Assembly (NCBI RefSeq): GCF_003312875.1
Contig: NZ_CP015163.1
Location: 3,348,001 to 3,412,000 of the forward strand
Source of the DNA: Amycolatopsis albispora
Lineage (GTDB): Bacteria; Actinomycetota; Actinomycetes; Mycobacteriales; Pseudonocardiaceae
Direction: 5' to 3'
DNA length: 64,000 nucleotides
Part shown: piece after piece, positions 43,499 to 51,704 of the stretch
Numbering within the stretch: position 1 is the stretch's first letter
Layout: the number at the start of each line of letters is the position of its first letter
Position numbers and translations under genes: made by a program
Notes under the pieces: model-generated
Database searches by the model: none
The model's input: only the letters and a program-made list of their open reading frames with translations
What the model was told of the DNA's origin: nothing

Positions 43499-43921
43499 AT
43501 GTTGATGCGCACCGACCCGTTCCGTGACTTCGACCGGCTGACCCAGCAGATGTTCGGCACCTGGTCGAAGCCGGCGGCCATGCCGATGGACGCCTACCGC
43601 TCCGGCGAGGAATTCGTGGTCATGTTCGATCTGCCGGGGGTGGACCCGGACGCGATCGAACTCGGCATCGAGCGCAACGTGCTCACCGTGAAGGCCGAAC
43701 GGCGGCCGGTCGCCGAAAACGCCGAAATGCAGGTCGCGGAACGCCCGCTCGGCGTGTTCTCGCGCCAGTTGTTCCTCGGCGACTCCCTGGACACCGAGCG
43801 CATCAGCGCCGACTACGAGGCCGGGGTGCTGAAGCTGCGCATCCCGATCGCCGAGCAGGCCAAGCCCCGCAAGATCGCCATCTCCGCGAGCGGTGGCGAC
43901 CGCAAGGAAATCCAGGCCTGA
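43499..43921 (+). CDS. small heat-shock protein HSP18 (Hsp20 / alpha-crystallin family)
   Basis: A 140-residue Hsp20 chaperone. The alpha-crystallin domain spans about residues 35-125 ([31 protein letters not shown], core [12 protein letters not shown]) with the closing motif [19 protein letters not shown], which includes the I-x-I-type C-terminal anchor. ATP-independent holdase of unfolded proteins. The ATG at 43499 follows AGGAGG at eight bases; a second ATG lies two codons on. Adjacent to its divergent regulator. Confidence 0.95.
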   Translation: MLMRTDPFRDFDRLTQQMFGTWSKPAAMPMDAYRSGEEFVVMFDLPGVDPDAIELGIERNVLTVKAERRPVAENAEMQVAERPLGVFSRQLFLGDSLDTERISADYEAGVLKLRIPIAEQAKPRKIAISASGGDRKEIQA

Positions 43922-43986
43922 CCCTCACCGGACCGCCGCCGTCCCCGTGACGGGACGGCGGCCCATCTCGAGAGGCACGCGCAACC

Positions 43987-44415
43987 GTGGTCCCCTTGCT
44001 GGAAACCGATTTCGAGTTCACCCGCGCCCTGCGCGCCTACACCGCGGCCGTCGGCTCGGCCTGCGGCGCCGGGCCGGAGTCCTGCACCGTCGACACCGGC
44101 ACCCCGGCTTCCGCCTACATCGCGCTGGACGGGCGCCTGCGCCGCTATCCGGACCGCGACGTCGCACTGGTCTGGGACGAACGCCACGGCTGGGCGCTGG
44201 CCGTGGAAACCCACTCCGCCGAAGACCTGCTGATCGTCTGCTACCTCGGGCACAAGCTGCTGGCACGCCCCGCCGAAGTCGCCCGGTTCGCCGCGAAGGC
44301 GCTCTCCGGGCGCCCCGGCCTGGCCGAACCGCCGCAGCTGCGCGAGGCAGGCGCGCACGACTGGCTCACCGACCGGCTCCGGCCCTACGTCACCGGCCTG
44401 CTCAAGGCGAGCTGA
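43987..44415 (+). CDS. DUF6292 family protein
   Basis: A 142-residue protein of the DUF6292 type, with the core RYPDRDVALVWDERHGWALAVE and a C-terminal helix ending LTDRLRPYVTGLL. Common as a small stand-alone protein in Pseudonocardiaceae; no known role. GTG start at 43987. Its 3' end overlaps the convergent thioesterase gene by 31 bp. Confidence 0.8.
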   Translation: MVPLLETDFEFTRALRAYTAAVGSACGAGPESCTVDTGTPASAYIALDGRLRRYPDRDVALVWDERHGWALAVETHSAEDLLIVCYLGHKLLARPAEVARFAAKALSGRPGLAEPPQLREAGAHDWLTDRLRPYVTGLLKAS

Positions 44416-44837
44416 CCCCCCGCGCTCACCGGGGCGGGGTCACCGGTCACCGCGATCGAACCCTGGGCGATGGCGCACAGCCGCCGCTGTTCGTCCACTG
44501 TGTACAGATCGCACCGGCAGGTGGCCCCGCGCCTGCCCGCGCGCACCACGCTCGCCTCCGCCCGCAGCAGGCCGCCGGTGGCCGGGCGCAGGTAGTCGAT
44601 GGTGAACCCGCTGGTCAGCACCCCCGGGCCGAGCACGCTGCCGGCGGCGAAGGTCAGCGCGTTGTCGGCGGCGTAGCTGAGCACCCCGCCGTGCACGAAC
44701 CCGTTCTGCTGCCGCAGCTCGTCGCGGATGTCCAGTTCCAGCACGGCGATTCCGTCGCCGAACTCGGCGAGCCTGGCGCCGAGCAGCTTGCTGAACGGCT
44801 GGGCGTCGAGCCCGGCGCGGGCGAAGGCCAGATCCAT
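44385..44837 (-). CDS. PaaI-type hotdog-fold thioesterase
   Basis: A 150-residue hotdog thioesterase. The family segment is QQNGFVHGGVLSYAADNALTFAAGS, with the HGG loop and the acidic residue (Asp) that follows, and later LTSGFTIDYLRPATGG. It hydrolyses acyl- or aryl-CoA thioesters. Divergent from a MarR gene, with the palindrome TTCACTAGTGAA between them, so the MarR protein probably controls it. Confidence 0.9.
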   Translation of the reverse strand: MDLAFARAGLDAQPFSKLLGARLAEFGDGIAVLELDIRDELRQQNGFVHGGVLSYAADNALTFAAGSVLGPGVLTSGFTIDYLRPATGGLLRAEASVVRAGRRGATCRCDLYTVDEQRRLCAIAQGSIAVTGDPAPVSAGGQLALSRPVT

Positions 44838-44852
44838 CGCGGAACACCTCAC

Positions 44853-44864
44853 TTCACTAGTGAA
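44853..44864. promoter_or_regulatory. MarR-type operator
   Basis: TTCACTAGTGAA is a perfect 12-bp palindrome, unusual in this GC-rich setting, 16 bp before the thioesterase start and 44 bp before the MarR start. MarR proteins bind palindromes of this size. Confidence 0.75.
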
Positions 44865-44907
44865 TTGAGAATGGCGCGGACCCGCGCGAGCTGTCAAGAT
44901 CGAAGTC

Positions 44908-45348
44908 ATGCCCGAGCAGCGCCTGTACTTCCTGCTCCAGCGAGCCGCCCACGAACTGCGGGTGGACGCCGACCGCCGCTGCCTCGGCGCGGCCGGGATC
45001 ACCACCGCTCAGCTGGGCGCGTTGTTCGCCGTGCGCGAGTCGCCCGGCCTGTCCCAGCGCGACCTGGCGGCGGTGCTGGGACAGCGCGAATCGGCGATCA
45101 CCGCGATGGTGAACCGGCTGACCGCCGCGGGTCTGCTCGCGCGGGAACGCCACCCCGAGCAGCACCGCGCCCGGTGCCTGGTGCTGACCGAAGGCGGCGA
45201 AGACGCGCTCGCGCGCATCCGGCCCGAACTCGACCGGTTCAACGCCGAACTGCGCGCGTTGCTCGGCGACGGGTTCGACGACACCGTGGCCGCGCTGGCC
45301 CGGCTGGCCGGGTTCAGAACTTCGGCTCCTCGTGCGGACGCCCCTTGA
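44908..45348 (+). CDS. MarR family transcriptional regulator
   Basis: A 146-residue winged-helix repressor. The DNA-binding part is LSQRDLAAVLGQRESAITAMVNRLTAAGLLARERHPEQHRARCLVLTEGG (cores SQRDLAAVLGQ and MVNRLTAAGLL), with the wing RHPEQHRAR. It probably senses an aromatic or acyl-CoA ligand and regulates the divergent thioesterase. Its 3' end overlaps the convergent DsbA-like gene by 35 bp. Confidence 0.92.
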   Translation: MPEQRLYFLLQRAAHELRVDADRRCLGAAGITTAQLGALFAVRESPGLSQRDLAAVLGQRESAITAMVNRLTAAGLLARERHPEQHRARCLVLTEGGEDALARIRPELDRFNAELRALLGDGFDDTVAALARLAGFRTSAPRADAP

Positions 45349-45904
45349 GTTCGTGGAACCCGGGCACCGCGGCGACCAGCAGCGTGCCGTCCCACAGCCG
45401 CCCGGCGTCTTCCCCGCGCGGCACCCGGGAGATCACCGGCCCGAAGAACGACACCCCGGCCGACGAGATCACCGGTGTGCCGACGTGGTCCCCCACCTTC
45501 GCGATGCCTTCCTCGTGGGAGGCGCGCACGGCCTGGTCGTATTCGGTGGTTTCGGCGACCGCGGCGAGTTCCTCGGGCAATCCGGCGTCGGCGAGCACGC
45601 CCTCGAAACCCCACTGGCCGTTCTGGTGCACGCGCGTGCCGAACGCCGTGTAGAGCGTGCCCAGCGCTTCCTGCCCGTAACGCTGCTCGACGGCGGCGAA
45701 CAACCGCACCGGCAACCACAGATAGCCCTCGGTGTCGCCTTCCGGATCCACCTCGGCGTGTTCGTTGAGCACGGCCAGGCTCATCACGTGCCACCGCACC
45801 TCGACCGCGCGCACCCGCTCGACCTCGGTCATCCAGCGTGAAGTGAGCCAGGTGTACGGGCAGGACGGGTCGAACCAGAAGTCGGCGATCCGCTTCTCGG
45901 TCAT
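45314..45904 (-). CDS. DsbA-family mycothiol-type nitroreductase-like protein
   Basis: A 196-residue DsbA-like thioredoxin-fold protein close to mycobacterial Rv2466c (mycothiol-dependent nitroreductase): FWFDPSCPYTWLTSRWMTEVE, HVMSLAVLNE and GTPVISSAGVSFFGPVISR. The active site is CPYT, where Rv2466c has CPWC, so only the first cysteine remains. It could work by a monothiol mechanism with mycothiol. ATG overlaps the DUF1989 gene's stop (ATGA), so they form an operon. Confidence 0.85.
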   Translation of the reverse strand: MTEKRIADFWFDPSCPYTWLTSRWMTEVERVRAVEVRWHVMSLAVLNEHAEVDPEGDTEGYLWLPVRLFAAVEQRYGQEALGTLYTAFGTRVHQNGQWGFEGVLADAGLPEELAAVAETTEYDQAVRASHEEGIAKVGDHVGTPVISSAGVSFFGPVISRVPRGEDAGRLWDGTLLVAAVPGFHELKGRPHEEPKF

Positions 45905-46734
45905 CGCGCGTTCCCTTCTCGCGGCGGGCGCAGGCCGTGCAGGTTGCGGTACGCCGCCCGCTCCGGCGGCCGCCAGCCGTCGAGCAGTTCCGGGGCGGGC
46001 CGGTACACCTCGACACCGATCGGGTGACAGGTGTCGAGGGGATCGCGGGCGTCCGGTCCCCACAATGGCACGGACAGATCACCGCCGGGACAGGTCGACA
46101 GCGCACAAAGCAGGTCCAGTTCGGCGAAGAACTCGAAATGGTCGCCCTGCCGCGCCGGGCACGCCTTCATGAAATAGCGGTCCTCATTGTTGAGCCCGGT
46201 GCACTGGAAAACGTTGAGCACGTCGTGCACGTCGAATTCGGTGAGCCCGTACGGCAATATCGCGCGCACCAGGTTCGAATGGCAGTGGAAATCGAAGTCC
46301 TCGCCGGTGAGCATCCGGTTCACGTAGGGATCGCAGCGGGTGCCGAGCAGGTCGTGCACCCGGCCGCCGTGCTCGTCCGGGCCGTAGCCTTCGAGCGTGT
46401 CCGCGGTGATGGTGACCAGCGGGCGCAGGAACGGCAGGTTCGACCAGAGCCGGTCGAAGGTGCTCACGTGCGCGCGCTGCAGTTGCCGCGTGCGCGAGGC
46501 CCACAGCCGTTCGCGCGGATCGGCCGCGTTCCACAGGTTCAGGTCGCCCACCTGCGGGCCGTCCACGGTGACCAGCCGGCACAGGTGCCCGCGTGGGACC
46601 GTCCACGCGCGACCCGATCGGATCGGCACCTCGAACCGCTCCACCAGCTCACGCGGGCCTTCGGCCAGTCCGGTGTAGAACGCCCGGTCCACGGCCAGCG
46701 CCGGTCCTTGGTATGCGGCCGGGAAATCCGCCAC
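45901..46734 (-). CDS. DUF1989 (urea carboxylase-associated) family protein
   Basis: A 277-residue DUF1989 protein. Family motifs are FYTGLAEGPRELVERFEVP, HLCRLVTVDGPQVGDLNLWN, DLLGTRCDPYVNRML and VLNVFQCTGLNNEDRYFMK, with conserved Cys and His that bind zinc in structures of the family. Found with urea carboxylase or purine genes elsewhere, but none is here. The GTG at 46734 follows GGAAGGAG at seven bases. First gene of a two-gene operon with the DsbA-like protein. The 203-bp gap to the GH27 gene shows no clear element. Confidence 0.85.
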   Translation of the reverse strand: MADFPAAYQGPALAVDRAFYTGLAEGPRELVERFEVPIRSGRAWTVPRGHLCRLVTVDGPQVGDLNLWNAADPRERLWASRTRQLQRAHVSTFDRLWSNLPFLRPLVTITADTLEGYGPDEHGGRVHDLLGTRCDPYVNRMLTGEDFDFHCHSNLVRAILPYGLTEFDVHDVLNVFQCTGLNNEDRYFMKACPARQGDHFEFFAELDLLCALSTCPGGDLSVPLWGPDARDPLDTCHPIGVEVYRPAPELLDGWRPPERAAYRNLHGLRPPREGNAR

Positions 46735-46937
46735 TGGCCCGCTCCTTCCGGTGGTTCGAACAGGGGTCACGCATTTTGCTGAGGGGTATTTCCGGTGCTT
46801 CGGGCAGGGGGTTGCCGGACCGCGCGGCAGGTGTTCGGATTGTCGCGCTCGATCCGCCCGGCCGGGTTCATGGTAAGCGATTTTCCTGCCTCCCGCCGGG
46901 TCCGGCCATTGTTTCCGCCAACCGCCGAGGAGCACCC

Positions 46938-48968
46938 GTGTCCGCAGAACGACAAAGAAGACCCGCGCGCCGCTGGCTACTGGCCGCGGCGCTCGCGCTG
47001 TGCGCCGGTTTCGCGCTGCCGGTGGCCGGCACCGCTGCCACCGCCGTCACCGAACCGGCAGGCGACGGCCTGGCGCTCACCCCGCCGATGGGCTTCAACA
47101 ACTGGAACAGCACGCACTGTGACGGCACCTTCAACGAGACGATGATCCGCGACATCGCCGACATCTTCGTGTCGAAGGGCCTGAAGGAAGCCGGGTACAC
47201 CTACGTCAACCTCGACGACTGCTGGGCGCTGCCCGAGCGCGCGCCCAACGGGGACCTGGTGCCCGACCCGGTGCGCTTTCCCGGCGGTATCAAGGCACTC
47301 GCCGACTACGTGCACGGCAAGGGGCTCAAGTTCGGCATCTACTCCAGCGCGGGCACCAAGACCTGCCACGAGGCCGGGTTCCCCGGCGCGCTCGGCCACG
47401 AGCAGCGCGACGCGAACCTGTTCGCCTCGTGGGGGGTCGACTACCTGAAGTACGACAACTGCAACAACCAGGGCATCAACGCGGTCGAGCGGTACACGAA
47501 GATGCGTGACGCGCTGCGGGCCACCGGGCGGCCCATCGTGTTCTCGATCTGCGAATGGGGCATGAACAAACCGTGGGAATGGGGCAAGGGCGTCGGGCAC
47601 CTGTGGCGCACCACCATCGACATCAACGACAGCTGGGCCAGCATGCTCAGCATTCTCAAGCAGAACATGGTGCGCGCCGACCACGCCGGGCCGGGACACT
47701 GGAACGACCCGGACATGCTCGAGGTCGGCAACGGTGGCATGACCGGCACCGAGTACCGCACGCACTTCTCGCTGTGGTCGATGATGGCCGCTCCCCTGCT
47801 GATCGGCACCGACCTGCGCGAGGCGAGCCAGGAGACCTTCGACATCCTCGGCAACCAGGACGTGATCGCGGTCGACCAGGACCCGCTCGGCGTGCAGGGC
47901 CGGCCGATCCGCTCGGCGAACGGGCTGCACGTTTTTGTGAAACCGCTGGCGGGCGGGGACAAGGCGGTCGCCTTGTTCAACGAGAACGACACGCCGGCGC
48001 GGATCAGCACCACCGCGGCGGAACTCGGCCTGCCGCAGTCTTCGGGTTACCGGCTGCGTGACCTGTGGGCGCACACCGACGCGCACACCGCGGGCACGAT
48101 CAGCGCGATGGTGCCCGCGCACGGCACCGCGATGTACCGGATCGGCGCCGACCGCCACTGGTTCCAGTACCCGCCCGCACTCGACGCGGCCGCGGAGGTC
48201 GAACTGTCCTACGCCGGTGCGCTGCCGGTGGTCGCGCCGGGCACCCCGGCCGCGTACACCACCACGCTGGGCAATTCGGGCGGTGCGCCGGTCAGCGAGG
48301 TGCGGGCGCGGCTGCTCGCCCCGGCGGACTGGTCGGTCCGCGCCACCTCGGAGGCTGCGGCCACGGTGTTGCGCGGGAACGAGCAGTTCCACACCACGTG
48401 GGAGGTGACCCCGCCGCCGGGCACGCCGCCGGGCCGGTATCCGGTGAGCGCGGTGTTCGACTACGTGAATCCGCGAAGTGGCACGCCGGGGACGCTGACC
48501 CACGTCGCCGAGGCCGTTGTCCCGGAAGTACCGCAGACCGGCACGAGGTACCTCAGTGACGTGTTGTGGCTGCGGTCGTCGAACGGGTGGGGCCCGGTCG
48601 AGAAGGACACCACGAACGGTGAACGCGCCGCCGGTGACGGCGGGCCGATCACGCTGCGCGGAGTCACCTACGCGAAGGGGCTCGGCACGCACGCGCAGTC
48701 GTCGGTCGAGTACTTCACCGGCGGTTCGTGCGCGGAGGTGCGCGCGCTGGTCGGCGTGGACGACGGCAAGAACGGCTCGGTCACCTTCGAGGTGTGGGCC
48801 GACGGTGAGCGCGTGTACGACAGCGGGGTGCTCACGCCCGCCGACCCGGCCAGGACGCTCGTCGCCGACGTCACGGGCGCGGCGGCGGTCCGGCTGGTGG
48901 CCACCGACGCGGGCAACGGCATCACCAACGACCACGCGGACTGGGCGGAGCTGACGCTCACCTGCTGA
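46938..48968 (+). CDS. secreted GH27 alpha-galactosidase with NPCBM
   Basis: A 676-residue secreted glycosidase. The N-terminal signal peptide (RRPARRWLLAAALALCAGFA) is followed by the GH27 barrel (~residues 45-330): MGFNNWNSTHCDG, TYVNLDDCWALPER, the nucleophile Asp in YLKYDNCNNQG, and the acid/base Asp in HWNDPDMLEVG. Residues ~340-420 are the C-terminal beta domain, ~430-530 a NEW3-type domain (PAAYTTTLGNSGGAPVSEV), and ~540-676 an NPCBM carbohydrate-binding domain (TYAKGLGTHAQSSVEYFTG). Cleaves alpha-galactosides outside the cell. GTG start after GAGGAG. Confidence 0.95.
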   Translation: MSAERQRRPARRWLLAAALALCAGFALPVAGTAATAVTEPAGDGLALTPPMGFNNWNSTHCDGTFNETMIRDIADIFVSKGLKEAGYTYVNLDDCWALPERAPNGDLVPDPVRFPGGIKALADYVHGKGLKFGIYSSAGTKTCHEAGFPGALGHEQRDANLFASWGVDYLKYDNCNNQGINAVERYTKMRDALRATGRPIVFSICEWGMNKPWEWGKGVGHLWRTTIDINDSWASMLSILKQNMVRADHAGPGHWNDPDMLEVGNGGMTGTEYRTHFSLWSMMAAPLLIGTDLREASQETFDILGNQDVIAVDQDPLGVQGRPIRSANGLHVFVKPLAGGDKAVALFNENDTPARISTTAAELGLPQSSGYRLRDLWAHTDAHTAGTISAMVPAHGTAMYRIGADRHWFQYPPALDAAAEVELSYAGALPVVAPGTPAAYTTTLGNSGGAPVSEVRARLLAPADWSVRATSEAAATVLRGNEQFHTTWEVTPPPGTPPGRYPVSAVFDYVNPRSGTPGTLTHVAEAVVPEVPQTGTRYLSDVLWLRSSNGWGPVEKDTTNGERAAGDGGPITLRGVTYAKGLGTHAQSSVEYFTGGSCAEVRALVGVDDGKNGSVTFEVWADGERVYDSGVLTPADPARTLVADVTGAAAVRLVATDAGNGITNDHADWAELTLTC

Positions 48969-49029
48969 GGCGGTGAACCATGGCGGTGCGGGGACCGTAT
49001 CCAGTGGTGCCCCCGCACCAGGAGGATCC

Positions 49030-49605
49030 ATGCGCACGTTTGCCTTGCTCGCTTGTTTGCTGGCCGCCGTTCTCCTCGCCGGGTGCTCTGGTTCCGGCTC
49101 CGGTTCTGGTTCTGGTTCTGGCGGGGAGAACGCCCCGGCGGCCGCCGCCGGGAACGAGTCGGACATCCGCTTCTCGCAGCAGATGATCCCGCACCACCAG
49201 CAGACACTGGAGATCGCCGGCCTGGCCAAGGAACGCGGCACGCTGCCACTGGTCAAGACCACCGCGGAGGAGGTCTCGACCACCGAGGCCGCGGAGATCC
49301 AGCAGATGACCGGGTGGCTGCGGAGCTGGGGCGTGGACGTCCCGGCGCCGGGCGCGCACGGTGGCCACGCCATGCCGGGAATGCTGACGCTGCAGGACAT
49401 CGCCGCCCTGGAGAACGCGAGCGGGGCGGAGTTCGACCAGAAGTGGCTGAGCACCATGGCGAAGCACCTACGCGAAGGCGTCGCGATGGCGAAGAACGTC
49501 CAGCTGACCGGTGCCCACGAGGAAACGAAGGCGCTGGCGAGGAAAATCGTGGAAGGCCAGGAGGCGAAGATCGCCGAGATCACCGCCGCTCAACCGGCCC
49601 CGTGA
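49030..49605 (+). CDS. DUF305 domain lipoprotein
   Basis: A 191-residue lipoprotein. Signal peptide with lipobox LLAGC (Cys near residue 19), then six Ser-Gly pairs as a linker, then the DUF305 domain: the His-rich SQQMIPHHQQTLEIA, VSTTEAAEIQQMTGWL, GGHAMPGML and a final EDIxxL-like block. The paired His/Met could bind copper or another metal, as in copper-resistance-associated DUF305 proteins. Strong AGGAGG site before the ATG at 49030. Confidence 0.9.
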   Translation: MRTFALLACLLAAVLLAGCSGSGSGSGSGSGGENAPAAAAGNESDIRFSQQMIPHHQQTLEIAGLAKERGTLPLVKTTAEEVSTTEAAEIQQMTGWLRSWGVDVPAPGAHGGHAMPGMLTLQDIAALENASGAEFDQKWLSTMAKHLREGVAMAKNVQLTGAHEETKALARKIVEGQEAKIAEITAAQPAP

Positions 49606-49619
49606 CGGCGGGGCCTGGT

Positions 49620-49766
49620 GTCACGAATGTGGCTTTCGAGACGCCAGATGTCTCGAATGTGGCTTTCGTGACATCGGCCGGGGACACGAATGTGGCTTTT
49701 GTGTCGGCCCCGGGACACGAATGTGGCTTTGGGGGCCGATTCCGCCCCGAAAGCCACATTCGTGTC
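49620..49766. repeat. cluster of ATGTGGCTTTCG palindromic repeats
   Basis: Four copies of GAATGTGGCTTT run forward (from 49625, 49655, 49689 and 49719) and one inverted copy closes the cluster (49749-49766). The first pair (49620-49672) forms a nested structure: outer GTCACGAA/TTCGTGAC and inner TTCGAGAC/GTCTCGAA arms. The last pair (49714-49766) forms a long hairpin like that at 29.6 kb. It directly follows the DUF305 gene and probably serves as a terminator; the rest of the 424-bp gap (49767-50030) holds only a possible small gene. Confidence 0.85.
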
Positions 49767-49799
49767 GCGCGGCAGGGAGGCACCCGGAGGGCACCGGCC

Positions 49800-49976
49800 T
49801 CAGGGGCGCACCGGCGCACCCCTCCCCCGAAGGCAACCATTGCGCGACCGCGCCCCCGGGAGGCTCCTGGCCAACTCGTCCCCGGCGGCCACGCCCGACG
49901 GCGGCAGCTGCCCGAACTGCGTCGTCAGGCTCCGCAGCGTGAAGTCCGTCGAGCTGAGAAAGCTGTACACGTCCAT
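49800..49976 (-). CDS. possible small hypothetical protein
   Basis: A 58-residue reading frame (MDVYSFLSSTDFTLRSL...) with reasonable amino-acid composition in its first 40 residues and an Arg/Gly/Pro-rich tail. No ribosome site is clear upstream of the ATG at 49976, and no family is recognised. It may be a real small gene, a remnant of one, or chance. Confidence 0.25.
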   Translation of the reverse strand: MDVYSFLSSTDFTLRSLTTQFGQLPPSGVAAGDELARSLPGARSRNGCLRGRGAPVRP

Positions 49977-50030
49977 CGCGGCGAAGGTGTCCGAGTTGGC
50001 AATTTGCGGCCATAGCCCAAAACTGGCGGG

Positions 50031-50873
50031 ATGGGACTTCTCGACGGCAAGGCCGTGGTGGTCACCGGCGCCGGGCGCGGCCTCGGCCGCGAGTACGCCC
50101 GGCACGCCGCCGCGGCGGGCGCCGCGGTGGTGGTCAACGACGTGGATCCCGAGCCCGCCACCGAAGTCGCCGCCCTGATCACCGAGGCGGGTGGCCGGGC
50201 CGAGGTCAGCACCCATTCGGTGGCCGACGCCGACCAGGCCGCCGCGATCGTCACCCAGTGCGTGCGCGCCTTCGGCACGATCGACGGGCTGGTGAACAAC
50301 GCGGGCCTGAACTACCAGGTGCCGCCGTGGGCCGACGATCCGGTGCGGATGCGGGAGCTGATCGAGGTCAACGTGCTGGGCACGATGTTCACCGGAATGG
50401 CGGCCCTGCGGGTGATGCGCGACCGCGGCACCGGCGTGATCGTGAACGTCGCCTCGGGCGCGCTGCTGGGAAAGCGCGGTGCCGCCGCGTACTCGGCGTC
50501 CAAGGGCGCGGTCGCCTCGCTCACCTATTCGTGGGCCGCGGACCTGGCCGAGACGACCATCCGGGTGAACGCCATCAGCCCGCTGGCCTGGACCCGGATG
50601 GTCGAGGCCGACGAGGTGGAACGCGCGCGCCTGAGCCGCGACCTCACCCCCGACCTGGCCGCACCGCTGGTCACCTACCTGCTCAGCGACCTGTCGGCGG
50701 GCATCACCGGCCAGCTGGTCCGGTTGCGCGGCGACAAGCTGCACCTGGTGCGGCAGCACGCGGTGAAGCAGCCCGTGCTGACCTGCCCCCGGTGGGAGGT
50801 CGAGGACATCGCCGCCGCCTTCCGCGGTGAACTCGAGCCGGAACCACCCCCGGCCGAGCGGTGGAAGCTCTGA
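50031..50873 (+). CDS. SDR family NAD(P)-dependent oxidoreductase
   Basis: A 280-residue short-chain dehydrogenase. The cofactor motif is TGAGRGLGRE (TGxxxGxG), NNAG is present as LVNNAGLNYQ, and the catalytic set is Ser in NVASGALLG with Tyr and Lys in AYSASKGA. The C-terminal ~60 residues extend beyond the core, with EPEPPPAERW, as in MaoC/hydroxysteroid-type SDRs. ATG at 50031 with no obvious ribosome site, so possibly leaderless. The substrate is unknown. Confidence 0.9.
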   Translation: MGLLDGKAVVVTGAGRGLGREYARHAAAAGAAVVVNDVDPEPATEVAALITEAGGRAEVSTHSVADADQAAAIVTQCVRAFGTIDGLVNNAGLNYQVPPWADDPVRMRELIEVNVLGTMFTGMAALRVMRDRGTGVIVNVASGALLGKRGAAAYSASKGAVASLTYSWAADLAETTIRVNAISPLAWTRMVEADEVERARLSRDLTPDLAAPLVTYLLSDLSAGITGQLVRLRGDKLHLVRQHAVKQPVLTCPRWEVEDIAAAFRGELEPEPPPAERWKL

Positions 50874-50924
50874 CCGAGCGAATTCGCTGGACGTCCCCGC
50901 CGGGCTGTCCTAGCGTCGGCAGGC

Positions 50925-51704
50925 GTGTCACCCGTGGATCTGGAGGAGTTCGAACGCCTGCTCGCCGAAGGGGAAGCCGAGCCCGTCGAGGGCTGGGACT
51001 TCTCCTGGTTCGACGGGCGCGCCACCGAGGAACGGCCGTCGTGGGGGTACTCGCGGCTGCTCGCCGACCGGCTTTCGGCCGCCTCGATCGCGCTCGACCT
51101 GCAGACCGGTGGCGGTGAGGTGCTGGCGAGCGCGGCCCGTGGCGGCACGCGCCTGGTCGCCACCGAAGGCTGGCCGCCCAACGCCGCGATCGCCGCGCAA
51201 CGCCTGCGCCGCCTCGGCGGTTCGGTGGTGCTCGCCGCGCACGACGGCCTGCTTCCCTTCCGCGAGCACAGTTTCGACCTGATCACCGGCAGGCACCTGA
51301 TCGTGGAGCCGTGGACCGAGATCGCGCGGGTGCTCCGGCCCGGCGGCACCTTCCTCACCCAGGGCGTCGGCACCGGCTCGAACCGCGAGCTGTACGAGTT
51401 CTTCCTCGGCCCGCAGGCGGGCAACAGCGAGACCGACGAGGGCGCGGCCGCCAGGGCCGCCGATCGGGCCCGCGACGCCGGGCTCGAAGTACTCGACGTG
51501 CGTCACGAAAAGCTGCGCGTGGTGTTCTACGACGTCGGCGCGGTGGTCTACTTCCTGCGCAAGGTGCTGTGGACGGTGCCGGACTTCACCGTGGCCAAGT
51601 ACCGGCCGCGACTGGCCGAGCTGCACCGGCGCATCCAGGTGGAAGGCTCGTTCGTGGCGCATTCGCGGCGGTACCTGATCGAGGCACGCAAGCTCAGCGG
51701 CTGA
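50925..51704 (+). CDS. class I SAM-dependent methyltransferase
   Basis: A 259-residue methyltransferase-fold protein. Motif I is IALDLQTGGGEVLA (Gln in place of the common Gly after Leu-Asp), motif II-like is LVATEGWPPN, and the post-motif is EIARVLRPGGTFLTQGVG. The target is unknown. GTG start 51 bp after the SDR gene. The 3' end overlaps the convergent PL8 gene by 11 bp. Confidence 0.85.
   Translation: MSPVDLEEFERLLAEGEAEPVEGWDFSWFDGRATEERPSWGYSRLLADRLSAASIALDLQTGGGEVLASAARGGTRLVATEGWPPNAAIAAQRLRRLGGSVVLAAHDGLLPFREHSFDLITGRHLIVEPWTEIARVLRPGGTFLTQGVGTGSNRELYEFFLGPQAGNSETDEGAAARAADRARDAGLEVLDVRHEKLRVVFYDVGAVVYFLRKVLWTVPDFTVAKYRPRLAELHRRIQVEGSFVAHSRRYLIEARKLSG

Noticed and set aside
29525..43499. 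DosR boxes in the stress-type gene group
   Set aside because: No GGGAC-type palindrome near the consensus was found before the CBS, phosphoketolase or HSP18 genes.
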